From Ascaphus truei (Eukaryota; Chordata; Amphibia; Anura; Ascaphidae), in NCBI GenBank assembly GCA_036426205.1, contig CM071571.1, positions 113,056,316-113,120,315 on the forward strand: a stretch of DNA of 64,000 bases, read 5' to 3'. Positions 33,711 to 44,809 of this stretch are shown in pieces. The notes beneath the pieces were generated by a model, which was not told where the DNA came from, did not search any database, and saw only the letters and a program-made list of their open reading frames with translations. Made by a program: the position numbers and the translations under genes. Every line of letters begins with the position of its first letter. The first letter of the stretch is position 1.

Positions 33711-36700
33711 TGGAACCCCAACGTCCTCGCTTGGAACCTAAATTTGCGGAAACCTTCCTTCAGGTAGCACTGCAAAAACATCAAACAACACTACCAGATA
33801 CATATCTCATGTTTCTCATAACATTATAAACAGATACATCCTAACGTAGATGTGTAACACACCAGAATTATTCCCTTCTGTAGAACCCATGACTGTACCG
33901 TCCCATACCCTCTCAAGGTGGTTGCGCACAGCTGGTCCACTGGGTTAGAGTATCAATGCGGGGTAACACTCTGGGGGAACATACTGGACACCCACAATCA
34001 GCCAATAATCCTGGCATGGATGCTAATGGACTGAAAGGATCATGCCTCATAAACCTTCCTCGGCATCTACCTGGCGATGTAGACATCCCCTCTTGACTAC
34101 ACCACTCTCGTCTAACCGCCAGGATCCCAATCTCTTCCCCTGATCCTTCCTCCTCTCAGTGCCATATCCCTATCTTCATCAGGGGACCCCATTTCGAACT
34201 TACTTTCTCCCTCCCATGGATGGTGAAAATAAAGTAACCACTTTTGGCGATCCCTAATAACTATTTCTGACAGTGAGGGCACCATAGGGGGCTCCCGGGC
34301 AATAGGACCATATGAGCTAACATTACCCAAATCCCCAGATGAAACTCCAAAGTTCCTGGAGACCCAAAATTTGACCCAATGCTCTTAGAATCAATCCCAC
34401 CCCAACAGTACAACTGTTCATCATTAGTGCAGTACAAACATCTTGCATAGCCATTTTCCTCCCGATCCCTCATAGATGTAAAACAGTCACCACAGTCCCG
34501 ATTTTCCACAGTCCATTCTTCAAAAGTGGCTCGGGAATCCCCAGCAACCCTTTGCTAGACTGGGATCGTAGGAAAAAGGACAGGGCAGGGATTTTTAACT
34601 ATGGCCGGCGGGTTGGGCATAGGGAAACACTGCCGGCATACGCGGGGTACGACCCGCAACTTCCCGACCTTGCCCGGTTTACCATCGGACTGGCACTCCG
34701 GTTCACTCGCCTCCTTATCCCAGGCTTCCGCCGGGCCTGCTGGCTCTTCTCGGACCCAGGCAACTGCGTACAGCTGCTGGCCGAAAGGACAAGGCCATCT
34801 CTGCTGGATCGCGCCATTCTGCGTTGGGTTTCCCAAACGGAACCTCTTCCTCCAGAACGACATCCGCCGCCGGAGTGATTGGGTTCTGCTCTCCGCTTGC
34901 TCGGGCCTGGACTAGGCCCGTTCTCCGCCGTTGCCACCACAGGCCCGCCTGTGGAGGGTAAGGATGTATCTCACCGCTCCGTCGGCTCGGGATGGAATCT
35001 TCTCCTCCTTTCCGCGCTGTAAGTCCACACGGCCGTGGGACTCCGCCTCCAGGTTGTCTCTGACGGCAACACGAGACTCCGCTCTGCTGCGACACAGGTA
35101 AGAGCCGGTTCTTTCACAACACCGCTGTAGTGGTCCGCCGGCAGGCGCATCACCACGACGAGACTTCCACCTCTTACTGGAGGATATCAGATCGGATCCT
35201 CCGCAAAGTAGTCACCGGGTTCTTCTGCGATACAACCAGTGGTTGTTGGTACGAAGCTGGCGTGCTCCGGTACCCCACTGCGGTCGCGCTTCTCTCCGCC
35301 GATGGTTCTTTCTTTTCCGTAGCTGCAGCAGCACAGGCTCTAGGAACTGTGCTCCCGCAGCAGGCACACTTGACCCCAGGTCGGTTGTCACCGGGAATTC
35401 ACACTGGTCAACAAGCAAATCTTATGCACCCCTCTCCATCCACCCAGGCCACCCGGTATTTTATGTGGTAAACACAACATGGTTAAAGTCCATACCACCA
35501 GTCAGGTAATTCCTTTTGTAGACACGGGCAACCAGAGAAGGATATTTCCCCCCTTGTATCGCCAGGCTCCATACAACTGCGGGGTGTTGCTCTCTGCTTC
35601 GGTACTGTCCTTTAGTATGAACAGCGGTTGCTGATCGCTGTTCACTGAGTTGCCCCCCTGGTGGATGTATAAAGGAGGGGCAGGCTCTCTATAAGGGAGT
35701 GGTTTGGCTCTGTGCTGAGCACTCACATCACCGGGAGGGGCTCTGAGTCCGTCACCGTCCTGAGGGCGCGGCTCCAGCTTTTCCGCCAAACTTCCCATGG
35801 TGGGGTTTTTCTTTTGGCGCCAATCCAGCCAACTTTCTGCAATTTTAGCATTTGAGCATTTCTGCAACTGGCCCAGCGCGGTCTCCCAGGGAAGCGGGAA
35901 CCGCCATTTTGATTCGCACCATCAGTCTCTTTGAATGGTGAGCGGTAGCATTTAACCGTTGGCATGCCGACTGACATTCAATTTTCCACAGGCTTCCACC
36001 ACATCACTACAATGTCCTCCTCAGTATCTCGGGGGGATTGCCCCTGACCCCAGACAGGACAGAAACGGCGCAGCCACAGCTTTAGCACCACTCCATAGCA
36101 GGCTCACAAAGTCGCTTCTGTAGCTTGCTCTTCACCCGCACACGCCATGTGCGCTCTCTCCATTGGCCTCCGTCCGCCATTTTGGACCTTCCGCACGCGC
36201 GGATCCTCCATTCTTGCGGTCGCCATGGATTACTGTGTCGTTCTGATCGTACATGGAGCTCCTCTCTGCGGGGCAGCTGCAATACCGATACAACAAACAG
36301 CCTTGTGCACCACCTTGTGTACCTAACGTAGATTGACTCGTGTTTGCACTACTCAGCTAGGCTACTCTTTCTGTGGTCTACGTTATCTCCTTCCTCCAAT
36401 CTGTGCTCCCTTCGGTAAGTGATTCGGAATGGAGACTAGAGTACTCTGGCTTTATCATGCAGTACTTGGGCGTCTACCTCTGTGGCTAGCCTAGTGCAGA
36501 TCTCTCCAGGATTCTGACCACGTTAACAGGCTATCCCTTCAGGCATCCTAACCCTAGCGCTACCTCACGGTGACTAGGACAGCTATAGCCCCGGCTCCAG
36601 ACTCACTAACCCCTTAGGTCAGTCTAGGGCGTGCTTTGCGAGGTTTTTCGTTCTCCTGACTACCCCGATTTCCCTTTCCAGCACAGAAGGGGCAGCAGAC

Positions 36701-36749
36701 ACCACTCCCGTTCCTGTTGTGTGCTAGCAAAAGCCTGTCCTGTTAACAG
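33711..36749 (-). other. Interior of the pol-less LTR element
   Basis: The left third (33711-34550) is AT-neutral and carries broken minus-strand frames, one with a Cys-rich stretch (CGDCFTSM ... CLYCTNDEQLYC, 34261-34509) that could be a remnant zinc finger. The middle (34550-36330) is CpG-rich with several overlapping frames of 100-126 codons on both strands (for example 34715-35095 minus, Arg/Pro/Gly-rich). None has a domain I recognise and no single frame dominates. I do not assign a gene. The CpG-rich middle may be a captured CpG island or leader sequence. Confidence 0.5.
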
Positions 36750-36758
36750 ATATCTCAG

Positions 36759-36769
36759 CAGCGCCTCCA
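36759..36769 (-). promoter_or_regulatory. tRNA-type primer-binding site
   Basis: TGGAGGCGCTG, followed by CTGAGATAT, lies one base inside the 5' LTR (sense minus). It begins with TGG as required to pair with a tRNA CCA end. From memory the closest vertebrate tRNA 3' end is threonine tRNA, with several mismatches, so the primer identity is inference. The same site follows the LTR at 62661. Confidence 0.6.
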
Positions 36770-36770
36770 T

Positions 36771-37618
36771 TGTAACGGGTTTTCCCCCCCCCCAATCTTA
36801 CATGGCCCGGGTAGTCTAACCAGTCCCCAATTACATGTTCGTGTCTGGTGGTGCACCTGTAGGCAACAGGGCTCCCTGAGTCTCCCGCTTGATGGTATTA
36901 GGGGTGTCATCCAGACAGGCAGCTGAGGTAGTGTGTGCGAGTCCAACTTACTTCATGTGCACGCGCCTCCACCTCATCAGGATCTATGCTTCCGCAGGGA
37001 GATGGTCCTGGTGAGGAACTCTTCTTGGTGGTGGCATCCACTGCTGAGTAACTTCACACTCACACAGTGGAGGTATATCGAACAGGGCATCTTTATGATG
37101 GTTGGTATGGGAAGCTGCCCTCACAGATAACAGCTCAGCCACTCATCTCTTTGCAGCATTCATTAGGAAGGTCCCTTCTCCTAATAGATCTGCTTTCCAC
37201 CTCTACTCTAAAGAGATTCCCCAGCTTCTCTGGCTGTGTAAGCTCCTTCTTGAGCTGCTTTGTCTCTCTCAGCTCCTCTAATCTGCTGCGTATGCTCATG
37301 ACTCACAGCTAGCAGGAACACTGCAACAATGTTGCAGACCTTCACGTGCCTCTCATGAAACTGAGCAGCTCAAACAACAGGAAAATGAAACTCCTAACTT
37401 TAGGCAGTGCTGTGTCTTATATCACCCCCCAGAGAACAAACATGCCCTGTATCCTGAGTGGGAACACACTGCATGTTGTCACTTCCTTTGGGGACATATG
37501 ACACCTCACCAGGGTGTGAGGGGAAACCTCATGATTGTTGCTGGCACTCCTGCACACTTACCAGGGTTACTGCCAACATGAGAAAGAGATATGTACACCA
37601 ATCTTAGACATGGCTACA
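36771..37618 (-). repeat. 5' LTR (sense minus) of the pol-less element
   Basis: 848 bases, TGTAACGGG...GGCTACA. Compared with copy A and the other LTR it too differs mainly by single-base indels. Confidence 0.85.
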
Positions 37619-37622
37619 CATA

Positions 37623-38040
37623 TATACAGTATCATGAAACATCTGTGCTCTGTCAAATACATATTTGGTTGATACATACAGTACTGTAACTAATTATGAG
37701 CTAAAAATGGAACAGACTTTTTAGGGTTTACCCCAAGGTGAATTTGGCAGATGATTTTGACGCAATTTTAACTTTTTGGGCAACACGCAGAAACATTATT
37801 TTGTAGTACATAGCATTTACATCTGTATGCCTAGCTTAGTATATTTCTGTGCACGTTTCCCATATTTATAGTTGCAATTTACAGTTACAGTATGCAGTTT
37901 TAGCATAGTTTTGAAAGCAAAAGCTAACAGGTGCTGTAATAGTACAGCAATTTTTAACCCTTTGGGTGCCCCAAGACATACTGTAGCGACTACATCATGA
38001 TCGCTGAGTGCTTTAATTCCATCTTAGATCGCGATCTACA
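37623..38040. other. No gene seen
   Basis: AT-rich sequence without recognisable motifs. Confidence 0.4.
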
Positions 38041-38046
38041 GTAAAT

Positions 38047-38210
38047 TGTATTGTATGTCTTTATTGATATAGCGCCATAAATGTACATAGCGCTTCACAG
38101 TAGTAATACATGTTTTAATCATATAAATAAAAAATAATATAATATAATAGAAATATTATTATAATATAAATAACAGGTCATGGGAATAAGTGCTTCAGAC
38201 ATAAATTGAA
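38047..38210 (-). mobile_element. Short LINE 3'-end-like fragment
   Basis: TCTTTATTGATATAGCGCCA followed by TAAATGTACATAGCGCTTCACAG is a pattern I associate with 3' ends of L2-like LINEs in fish and amphibians (antisense). An AT-rich run follows. No coding part. Confidence 0.4.
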
Positions 38211-39340
38211 ATGAAACAGTAGAGGAGGAGTCCTTCTCTTCCGTTCCTGGGTTCCAGTGAGATCATGTGACCGCGCTATGCCGCGGGGCCATGCCCCTCC
38301 AGCAATCAAAGGATTAAAGCACTTTTAATGTTCCTTTGTATTCTCCTACTTCTTCTTCCTGTACCCCAAACACTAGCTTATCTTAAAGTGTTTTGACTAT
38401 TTACGTTTCATGGGATTTAAAGCTGCAATCAACTACTAAATTGTTACATATATGAAATCATAATTTTTTATTCTAATTGATTATGTATTCAGTTTATTTT
38501 TAGAGCCTGAATAAAAATAAAACATAATTGGTTGATCTCTCTCAATTATACAAATACAAATAGACCCATAACCCATATGAAAGTAAAGTAACAGTAAAAA
38601 ATAAGGTCATTACATTTCACAGTTCTTGGCTTGATTCATCATAGCATAGCTTAATTTTTTAAGGACAAATAGTATGTCATGTGATTTGTAAAAACCAAAA
38701 CTTGCTGTCTGCCCATTTTCCCTTAGCAACTGAGAAGCATGTGACATTGCTGCCGTGCAACAGTGAACATAAGAATTTTTTTTTTAAAGGAAAATTGATT
38801 TAGTTGGTTAGAGTTTCCCATAGTGTACAGATTTATACTTCTGGAAAATTAAGTTAGAAGAGAATGTAGCTTAGTAAATAATAAAAATAATAATACAGCT
38901 TCAGTCCTTCCTAGTATCGCCAGGGCTCCTGACATTAGTGACAATAGATCTGGCAAGTTTATTATAAGAGCTAATTTGTGACCACTCCATGCTGTATTGG
39001 CACTGTAGGGGCCCCATCAAATAGGCGCTTCGTCATTATGTTCCTGTTGGTTTTTCATAGGGATATCGCGTTCTGCGTCCCTGTTGAGCTCAGAACACGA
39101 TCAATAAGGAAGTGGAACAGAGGGACCAGAGGGGCCGTGGCACGGTGGTGATGCGGCTCCTCCGGCACTCAAAGTGTTAAAGGAGAAACTGATCAGTTTA
39201 TTACAACTGCAAACATTAGGAAGATTTATTAAAACAGCATCAGTTTAATTACCAATATATCTAGTGTCTGTTTGCACCAGTTTTGCTTTACATTTAAAGC
39301 TGGGTGCTTTAATAAATAACATCCAAAGAAACATACAGTA
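38211..39340. other. No gene seen
   Basis: Mostly AT-rich. Small patches with GC (38240-38310, 39050-39180) share the phrases 'ccgctatgcc/cgtggcacggtg..gcggctcctcc' and 'aaagtgttaaag', suggesting old repeat copies. No frame with domain content. Confidence 0.35.
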
Positions 39341-39344
39341 ATTT

Positions 39345-40203
39345 ATTTATTTATAAAATGTTTTACCAGGAAGTAATACATTGAGCGTTACTTCTCGTTT
39401 TCAAGTATGTCCTGGGCATAGTTAATATGACAAATAATACATGGTTACAAATACAGTTACATAAATGAACAGGGTATACATTATATACAATACATTGCAT
39501 GCACAGTTAGAGAAGATGTATATTATAGGCTTATGTAACAGTTACAGACCAGATTAAAATGTGAGACAGCCTTAGTTTTAGAACTTCAACTGGTGTTGGA
39601 TGTGAGAGTCTCCGGTAGGTTGTTCCAGTTTTGGGGTGCACGGTAGGAGAAGGAGGAGCGGCTGGATACTTTGTTGAGCCTTGGGGCCATGAATAGTCTT
39701 TTGGAGTCTAATCTCAGGTGATAAGTGCTGCAAGTGGTAGGGGTGAGGAGCTTGTTCAGGTAGCTGGGTAGCTTGCCCATAAAGAATTTGAAGGCAAGAC
39801 AGGCAAGGTGAACTTTGCACCTAGACTCGAGTGATGACCAATCTAGTTCTTTGAACATTTCGCAGTGATGTGTGTTGTAGTTGCATTGGAGAACGAAACA
39901 ACAAATTGAATTGTAGAGGGTGTCAATTTTGCCAAGGTGGGTTTGGGGTGCCGAGCCATGTACTATGTCTCCATAGTCGATAATTGGCATTAGCATCTGC
40001 TGTGCAATACGCTTTCTGACCAGCAGGCTTAGGGAGGATTTGTTCCTGTAAAGTACACCTAGTTTGGCATAGGTTTTGGATGTCAGGGTATCAATGTGCA
40101 TTCCGAATGTTAAGAGGGAGTCAAACCATATGCCTAGGTATTTAAAACTAGTAACAGGAGTTAGGGTGGTGTTTGCGTTGATTCTGATCTGGAGTTCAGT
40201 CAC
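39345..40203 (-). pseudogene. LINE RT C-terminal region and 3' end
   Basis: The minus-strand frame 39586-40203 (205 codons) reads FKYLGIWFD (residues ~21-29, the patch after the RT palm), VRKRIAQQMLMPIIDYGDIV, LDWSSLESRCKVH, FKFFMGKLPSYLNKLLTP and SYRAPQNWNNLPETL. This is the conserved tail of many APE-type LINE ORF2 proteins (the 'YGxxVxxxxxxxxLxxLxxxxxxxxR' and 'R.W..LP..LR' region). The RT palm itself is missing. The 3' tail is the ATAAATA repeat at 39340-39360. Together with 8457-8885 it shows a family with many 5'-truncated copies. Clade assignment is uncertain. Confidence 0.82.
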
Positions 40204-41480
40204 TGGAAGCTTTCAAAATTTAGTCTTGGTCCCAAATACCATTGTTACAGTCTTGTCAGTGCTTAAAAACAGTTTGTTTTGGGAAATCCAGTTTTCGAGT
40301 AATGAAGTTACAAAAGGAATGGTTATTAGATATTTCAGTAGACAGGGGCCTATTCATTAAAATCCAAAAAGAGCCTTTCTAGGGGGGGAAAGTCAATCAT
40401 TAAGCCTTTATATAAGATGTTAGAAAATGTCATTTTTTATGCAATTAGGTTCCAGCTATGCAGATCAATGTGATGCAAAGGAGGCAAACGTGCAACGTTT
40501 CATATTTACAGGCTTTTCATTAGGCTGCAAGTTTGCAAATAGCCCCAAAAGTCGCAGCCAGAAATCTCCCCTCCAACAAAGTCCTTTTTTACCGATAATA
40601 CACAAGGATGGTGAGATTTCTAATTGAAAGTATCTGGACATTATTTCCAAAAATCTGGTGAAAACTCAATGCAAGTGAGATGGGAAACCTTGTGATTTTA
40701 TTCACAGATTATTCCTAATGAACATAGCGAAAACGCCAGTTTTTTATTGTGTTAATGTTTTTGGGCTCAGATTAACAAAGCTTCATTAGGTCAGGGCTCA
40801 TAATATCATGTTATCAAAATCAGTAATGAACGTTATGTTTTCTGAAGTTAGCACAAGTCCACCAAGCTAAATATATGTAAATACAACAGCCGTTAGTGAT
40901 CTCATTGGCATACGCTTAACGCCATGTTAAGTGCATGCTTTGCATTAGCTTCAAAATAACATGTCGTTAACATTACTCCCATCAAAACCCTGAATAGGTG
41001 TGCGACAGGGCCTTTCCCTGTTTTAAAAAAGTCTGTGTGTGCCGAGCACGCGCATTTTAAGTGAAAGTTCTTTGTTTTTTGTCACTGTTTTGTCACAGAA
41101 ATTGTATTTGTGATGGTGCTGTTTTTAATTAAAAATCAAAACACAATTACACTGACAAAACGCAAAGAAGTTTCAGTTAGAACGCGCGTGTTCTGCACAC
41201 ACAGTCTCTGTTTTAGCTGTAGCAGGGTCCCCGCCTTACTTCTTATAAGGGGGAAATTGCTCCGTTGCTGGGGAGGATCAGGTTGAAGTTGTGGCTGCCA
41301 TTTTGGGATTGGCGCTGCATGCAAGGTAAGGGGACTACGTGGATCGCAGCGGCCAACTTGGGGTTGGCGCCGCCAGAAAAGGTAGTTTTGCAGCCCAGGA
41401 AGAGAAATCCAAGCAGAGATAGCGGAGCACAGCTGAAGAAAGGATGGGGGCTCAACACAGATGATGAATTTAAAAAGTTG
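40204..41480. other. No intact gene; LINE palm remnant and unknown sequence
   Basis: 40204-40360 probably continues the LINE upstream (degenerate). Beyond that I see only short frames without motifs. 41255-41400 is GC-richer with a near-repeat GGTTG(A/C)...GCGCTGCATGCAAGG / GGTTGGCGCCGCCAG. Confidence 0.35.
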
Positions 41481-41570
41481 AAACTTTAATCCATGGTATA
41501 CGAGGAAACACAAAATACAGTACTCTGACGCGTTTTGGGTGGGACGCCATTAGTCAAAGAGTATGCTCGC
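41481..41570. mobile_element. PLE-type terminus
   Basis: ACTTTAATCCATGGTATACG...CTCTGACGCGTTTTGGGTGGGACGCCATTAGTC. The minus strand reads TGACTAATGGCGTCCCACCCAAAACGCGTCAG, which follows the hammerhead-derived pattern of PLE ends but with AAAA for GAAA. No coding part attached. Confidence 0.35.
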
Positions 41571-42440
41571 GTCTGATGTTGCCCGCATAGTTATAGAGGT
41601 TCCCCCGTTCCAAACGGTGAGTGACACATGCTGGAAAGGCGCCAAAATCCCACAATCAAAAGCGATTGGCGGACCAACTCAGCCAACCAGATTCCCACTA
41701 GGGGACGCACCCCCCCCCCCCCCGCAGGAGTGGAGGGAACTGTAAAACTAAGCAAGGACAAGTACAGAATACAAATCACAAATACAAACAATTCACAGAT
41801 AAACATATATCTACAAATGCATTAAAACAACGAACTAATCTGAAACGAGGAAGATTAGAACGGGGGAGAGAACGGTCTGATCCTATATTGCAACTTTGAG
41901 TCTAAGGAATCCCGACCAAAAACGAAGTATCCGGACTATTAAATAATTAATGTCAAATCTATATAAAGGATAGACAATATATCACTAAGAGGAAATAGAG
42001 GCTGAACATGGTGAGCCTTAGGAAGAGCAAAATAGGAACAAAGCTACATACTAACTTCTGAGTTACGAAAGTATGTTGATAAATATACCAACTCTAAATC
42101 CATAGATATTTGTATCATAATAATGTATTGTACTATAGAATGAGGCGAGACATAAGCAGAACAACAAAATCATTGCTATACGGACAATCTAAGCGATTAC
42201 AGTACATTCGTACTCGGCTAGATGTGTACTGGATGTGAAGACAACAGTATAGTAATACAGCATAGTTCCGCATACTCTGGTGCCCTAGAGGTAACCGAGA
42301 AAGGTATTAATCACCACAATGAAAAAACTTATATCCCAAAAAATCATTAGCATACATATAATAGGAACCACAATACCAATGAGCACAGATATCAAGGAAA
42401 GGGAACAATCAGAGTGAATCTAGAGGGGGGAAGAAACATG
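41571..42440. other. No gene seen
   Basis: Contains a poly-C run (41710-41723) and AT-rich sequence. Confidence 0.35.
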
Positions 42441-42444
42441 ATGG

Positions 42445-43020
42445 TAATGAGACTCGGAATTTCCCTCCTTTTTTCCTCTGGATACCATCCTCAAACCAAT
42501 GGTCAGACCGAAAGGATGAATCAAACCCTAGAGAAAAATCTAAGATGTTTCGTATCGGACTCACAGGACAACTGGGTGGATCTTTTGCCATGGGCCGAAT
42601 TTGCAATCAAGTCTCTCAAAAATGAGTCTACCCAGGAGTCTCCCTTTTTCATTAATTTCGGCTTCCACCCCAGTAGTCTTCCTCTCTCTTCTCCCCCTTC
42701 CGGCATTCCTGCAGCCGACTCTCATGTTACGACCCTACAGAACACTTGGAAAGGGATCCTCAAAACCCTACAATCTGCTGTTGCCAAACAAAAGACCAAG
42801 GCGGATCGGCATCGCCAACCTGGACCTTCTTTCAAGCCTGGTGACAGGGTGTGGTTGTCCTCGAGGAATATAAGGCTCAAAACTCCATCGCCTAAACTAT
42901 CACCAAGATTTCTGGGCCCATTCAAAATCATAGAGAAAATCAACCCAGTCGCTTATCGTCTTGACCTACCCCCCACCATGAGGATTCCTTCCGTGTTTCA
43001 CGTCTCTCTGCTTAAAGCTG
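42445..43020 (+). pseudogene. Gypsy integrase fragment with C-terminal module
   Basis: Within the frame 42414-43076. Reads LGISLLFSSGYHPQTNGQTE (end of the integrase core with the catalytic Glu), LLPWAEFAIKSLKNESTQES, FGFHP, then the C-terminal module KPGDRVWLSSRNIRLKTPSP, KLSPRFLGPFKIIEKI (GPY/F motif) and PSVFHVSLLK. It is a different Gypsy lineage from copy A (clearly diverged) but the same general type, and shows the part that copy A lacks. Both ends are cut, with no LTRs next to it. Its right end abuts the 5' end of an L2-like LINE. Confidence 0.88.
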
Positions 43021-43029
43021 CAGTTCAGT

Positions 43030-43622
43030 CAATATCCTGCATGTGCATGCTCCTAAGCAGATATGCATTTAAGTAGATATGTTTCAAGTAGTTGTTATGA
43101 AGTTTAAAAAGGAAGGAAGTTGGGACTATTGAATCACTCATCTCATCTCTTCTCTTTCCTCAGGTAAAACCATATTTCAAATTGTCTGTCTATCCTGATA
43201 TCCTCCCCTGCTGTGTATTTTGATCTATTTAGGTAAAACCATATTTCAAATTGTCTGTCTATCCTATCCTCCTGCGTTGTATGTAGATCATTAGGTAAAA
43301 CCATATTTCAAATTGTCTGTCTATCCTGATATCCTCCTGCTGTCTTAATTTAATTCAGCTTTCACACTTGTGCATTAGAAAAACCATTTGCTTTAACGTC
43401 CCTCACATGTGCTAATTAAGTTTGTTAGGCCAGCTAGGTGACTTGGTGAAAGTATATAAGTAAACTCATAGCAGCCTTAGCTGCCTGCAGCCATGCTCCT
43501 AAGCAGATATGCTTTTAAGTAGATATGTTTCAAGTAGTTGTTATGAAGTTTAAAAGGAAGTTCAAAAAGAAGTGGAAAAGTGGACAACCTCTACTGCTTC
43601 TGATTCCTGCACTTGAACTACG
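43030..43622 (+). promoter_or_regulatory. L2-like LINE 5' region with tandem repeats
   Basis: Three tandem ~65-base units start AGGTAAAACCATATTTCAAA (43163, 43231, 43293), and an outer duplication of ~70 bases (GCTCCTAAGCAGATATGC...) is at 43047-43115 and 43494-43562. Tandem monomers upstream of a LINE ORF often act as internal promoters. This role is inferred. Confidence 0.6.
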
Positions 43623-44800
43623 TTGGAAAGGAGGATATCATCTATCCCAGACTGCACATCTCAACAATTAACTATTGCTGTGATGCCGCCTTTACTTTTT
43701 ATATTTGCTGTAACCTCACTTCTTTTCAAATTATGCACTTCCTTCCACAAGTCTTCTTATGTCTCTAACTCTATTCATATATCTCCATCTCTCCTTTCTT
43801 CCCCACTTCTCAGTTCACATGAACTCCTTTCTTACCTGCGTCCTCTGTCACCACACAGCTATACACCCTGCACTAAAACACACCCCTACAAATCATCCTC
43901 ACACATTCTTTTTCTTTCCATGCTTCTCCTCCTTGCTTCTGGGGATATCTCTCCCAATCTTGGTCCCTGCCTTATTTCTACGTGCTCTCGTCCTCGCCTC
44001 CCACATGCAACTTCTACTCCTTCTGGTGTTAACCCCTCTAACCTCATACCCATCCCCTGCCACCCTCCCTCCTCTCTCCCTTTCTCCTGTGCCCTTTGGA
44101 ATGCTCGCTCCCTCTCTAACAAGTTCCTCTCTGTGCATGACTTCTTTCTCTCTCACTCCCTGCTTCTCTTTGCTATAACTGAGACCTGGCTCACTCAGTC
44201 TGACTCTGCTCTGGAAGCTGCCCTCTCCTACGGTGGCCTTTCCATCTCCCACACTCCGCACCCTAATGGCAGGGGTGGAGGCATGGGGCTCCTGCTCTCC
44301 TCTCTCTGCCATTACCGAACCCTTCCTATTCCCCCCTCTCTTGCTTTTCCCTCCTTTGAGGTTCACACTGTCCAGATCTTCTCTCCTCTCCCTGTCCATG
44401 TGGCGGTCATCTATCGCCCACCTACCTCTACTCATCCCCCTTCTGCCTTTCTCTCTCACTTTGAATCCTGGCTCTCTTTCTTTCTCTCCTCAGACTCCCC
44501 TGTTCTTATCCTTGGGGACTTCAATTGCCACATTGATGACCCCTCTCTCCTTTGGGCTTCCCGCTTTCTTTCTCTAACCTCTTCTTTTGGCCTTCAACAG
44601 TGGACTGCAGCCAGCACCGACAAGGATGGCCACTACTTAGACCTGGTTTTCACTAAAAACTTCTCTCTCTCTGATTTCTCCATTTCCCCTTTTCCTCTCT
44701 CTGACCATCACCTCATCTCATTCTCTCTATCTCGCTTCTCCCCTTCTCCACCTCCATCTACCCCCCGGTTCTGCAGAAACCTGCGCTCTATACACTTACT
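43623..44800 (+). pseudogene. L2-like LINE: apurinic-type endonuclease domain
   Basis: In the frame 43623-44963. After a Ser/Pro/Leu-rich start it reads LLASGDISPNLGP (a patch typical just before the nuclease), LWNARSLSNK, ITETWL (catalytic Glu), RGGGMGLLL, VAVIYRPP, LILGDFNCHIDD (44511-44540, Asp/Asn pair), HYLDLVFTK and LSDHHLIS (44698-44720, the final His). These are the ordered motifs of APE-type LINE endonucleases, which nick target DNA. The frame shifts near 44775-44810 before the linker to RT. The style of sequence suggests the L2 clade. Confidence 0.88.
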
Positions 44801-44809
44801 GACTTTGAG

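Larger units (their letters stand above)
32849..37618 (-). mobile_element. LTR retrotransposon without recognisable pol
   Basis: Two LTRs (32849-33698 and 36771-37618) in direct orientation are flanked by CATA (32845-32848 and 37619-37622). On the minus strand the upstream LTR is followed after one base by TGGAGGCGCTGCTGAGATAT (36750-36769), a tRNA-type primer site, and the downstream LTR is preceded by CCAGGGGAGAAG (33699-33710), a polypurine tract. The ~3.07-kb interior has no RT, integrase or protease that I can recognise, so this is a non-autonomous element or one whose coding region has been replaced. Its left LTR coincides with the end of copy B. Confidence 0.85.

Noticed and set aside
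34552..35509. Frames of about 90-126 codons on both strands
   Set aside because: CpG-rich composition gives open frames on both strands; no domain, and no single frame is favoured. Kept only as a note in the element interior.
36750..36769. tRNA gene fragment
   Set aside because: Only the complement of a tRNA 3' end is present, next to an LTR, so it is a primer-binding site.
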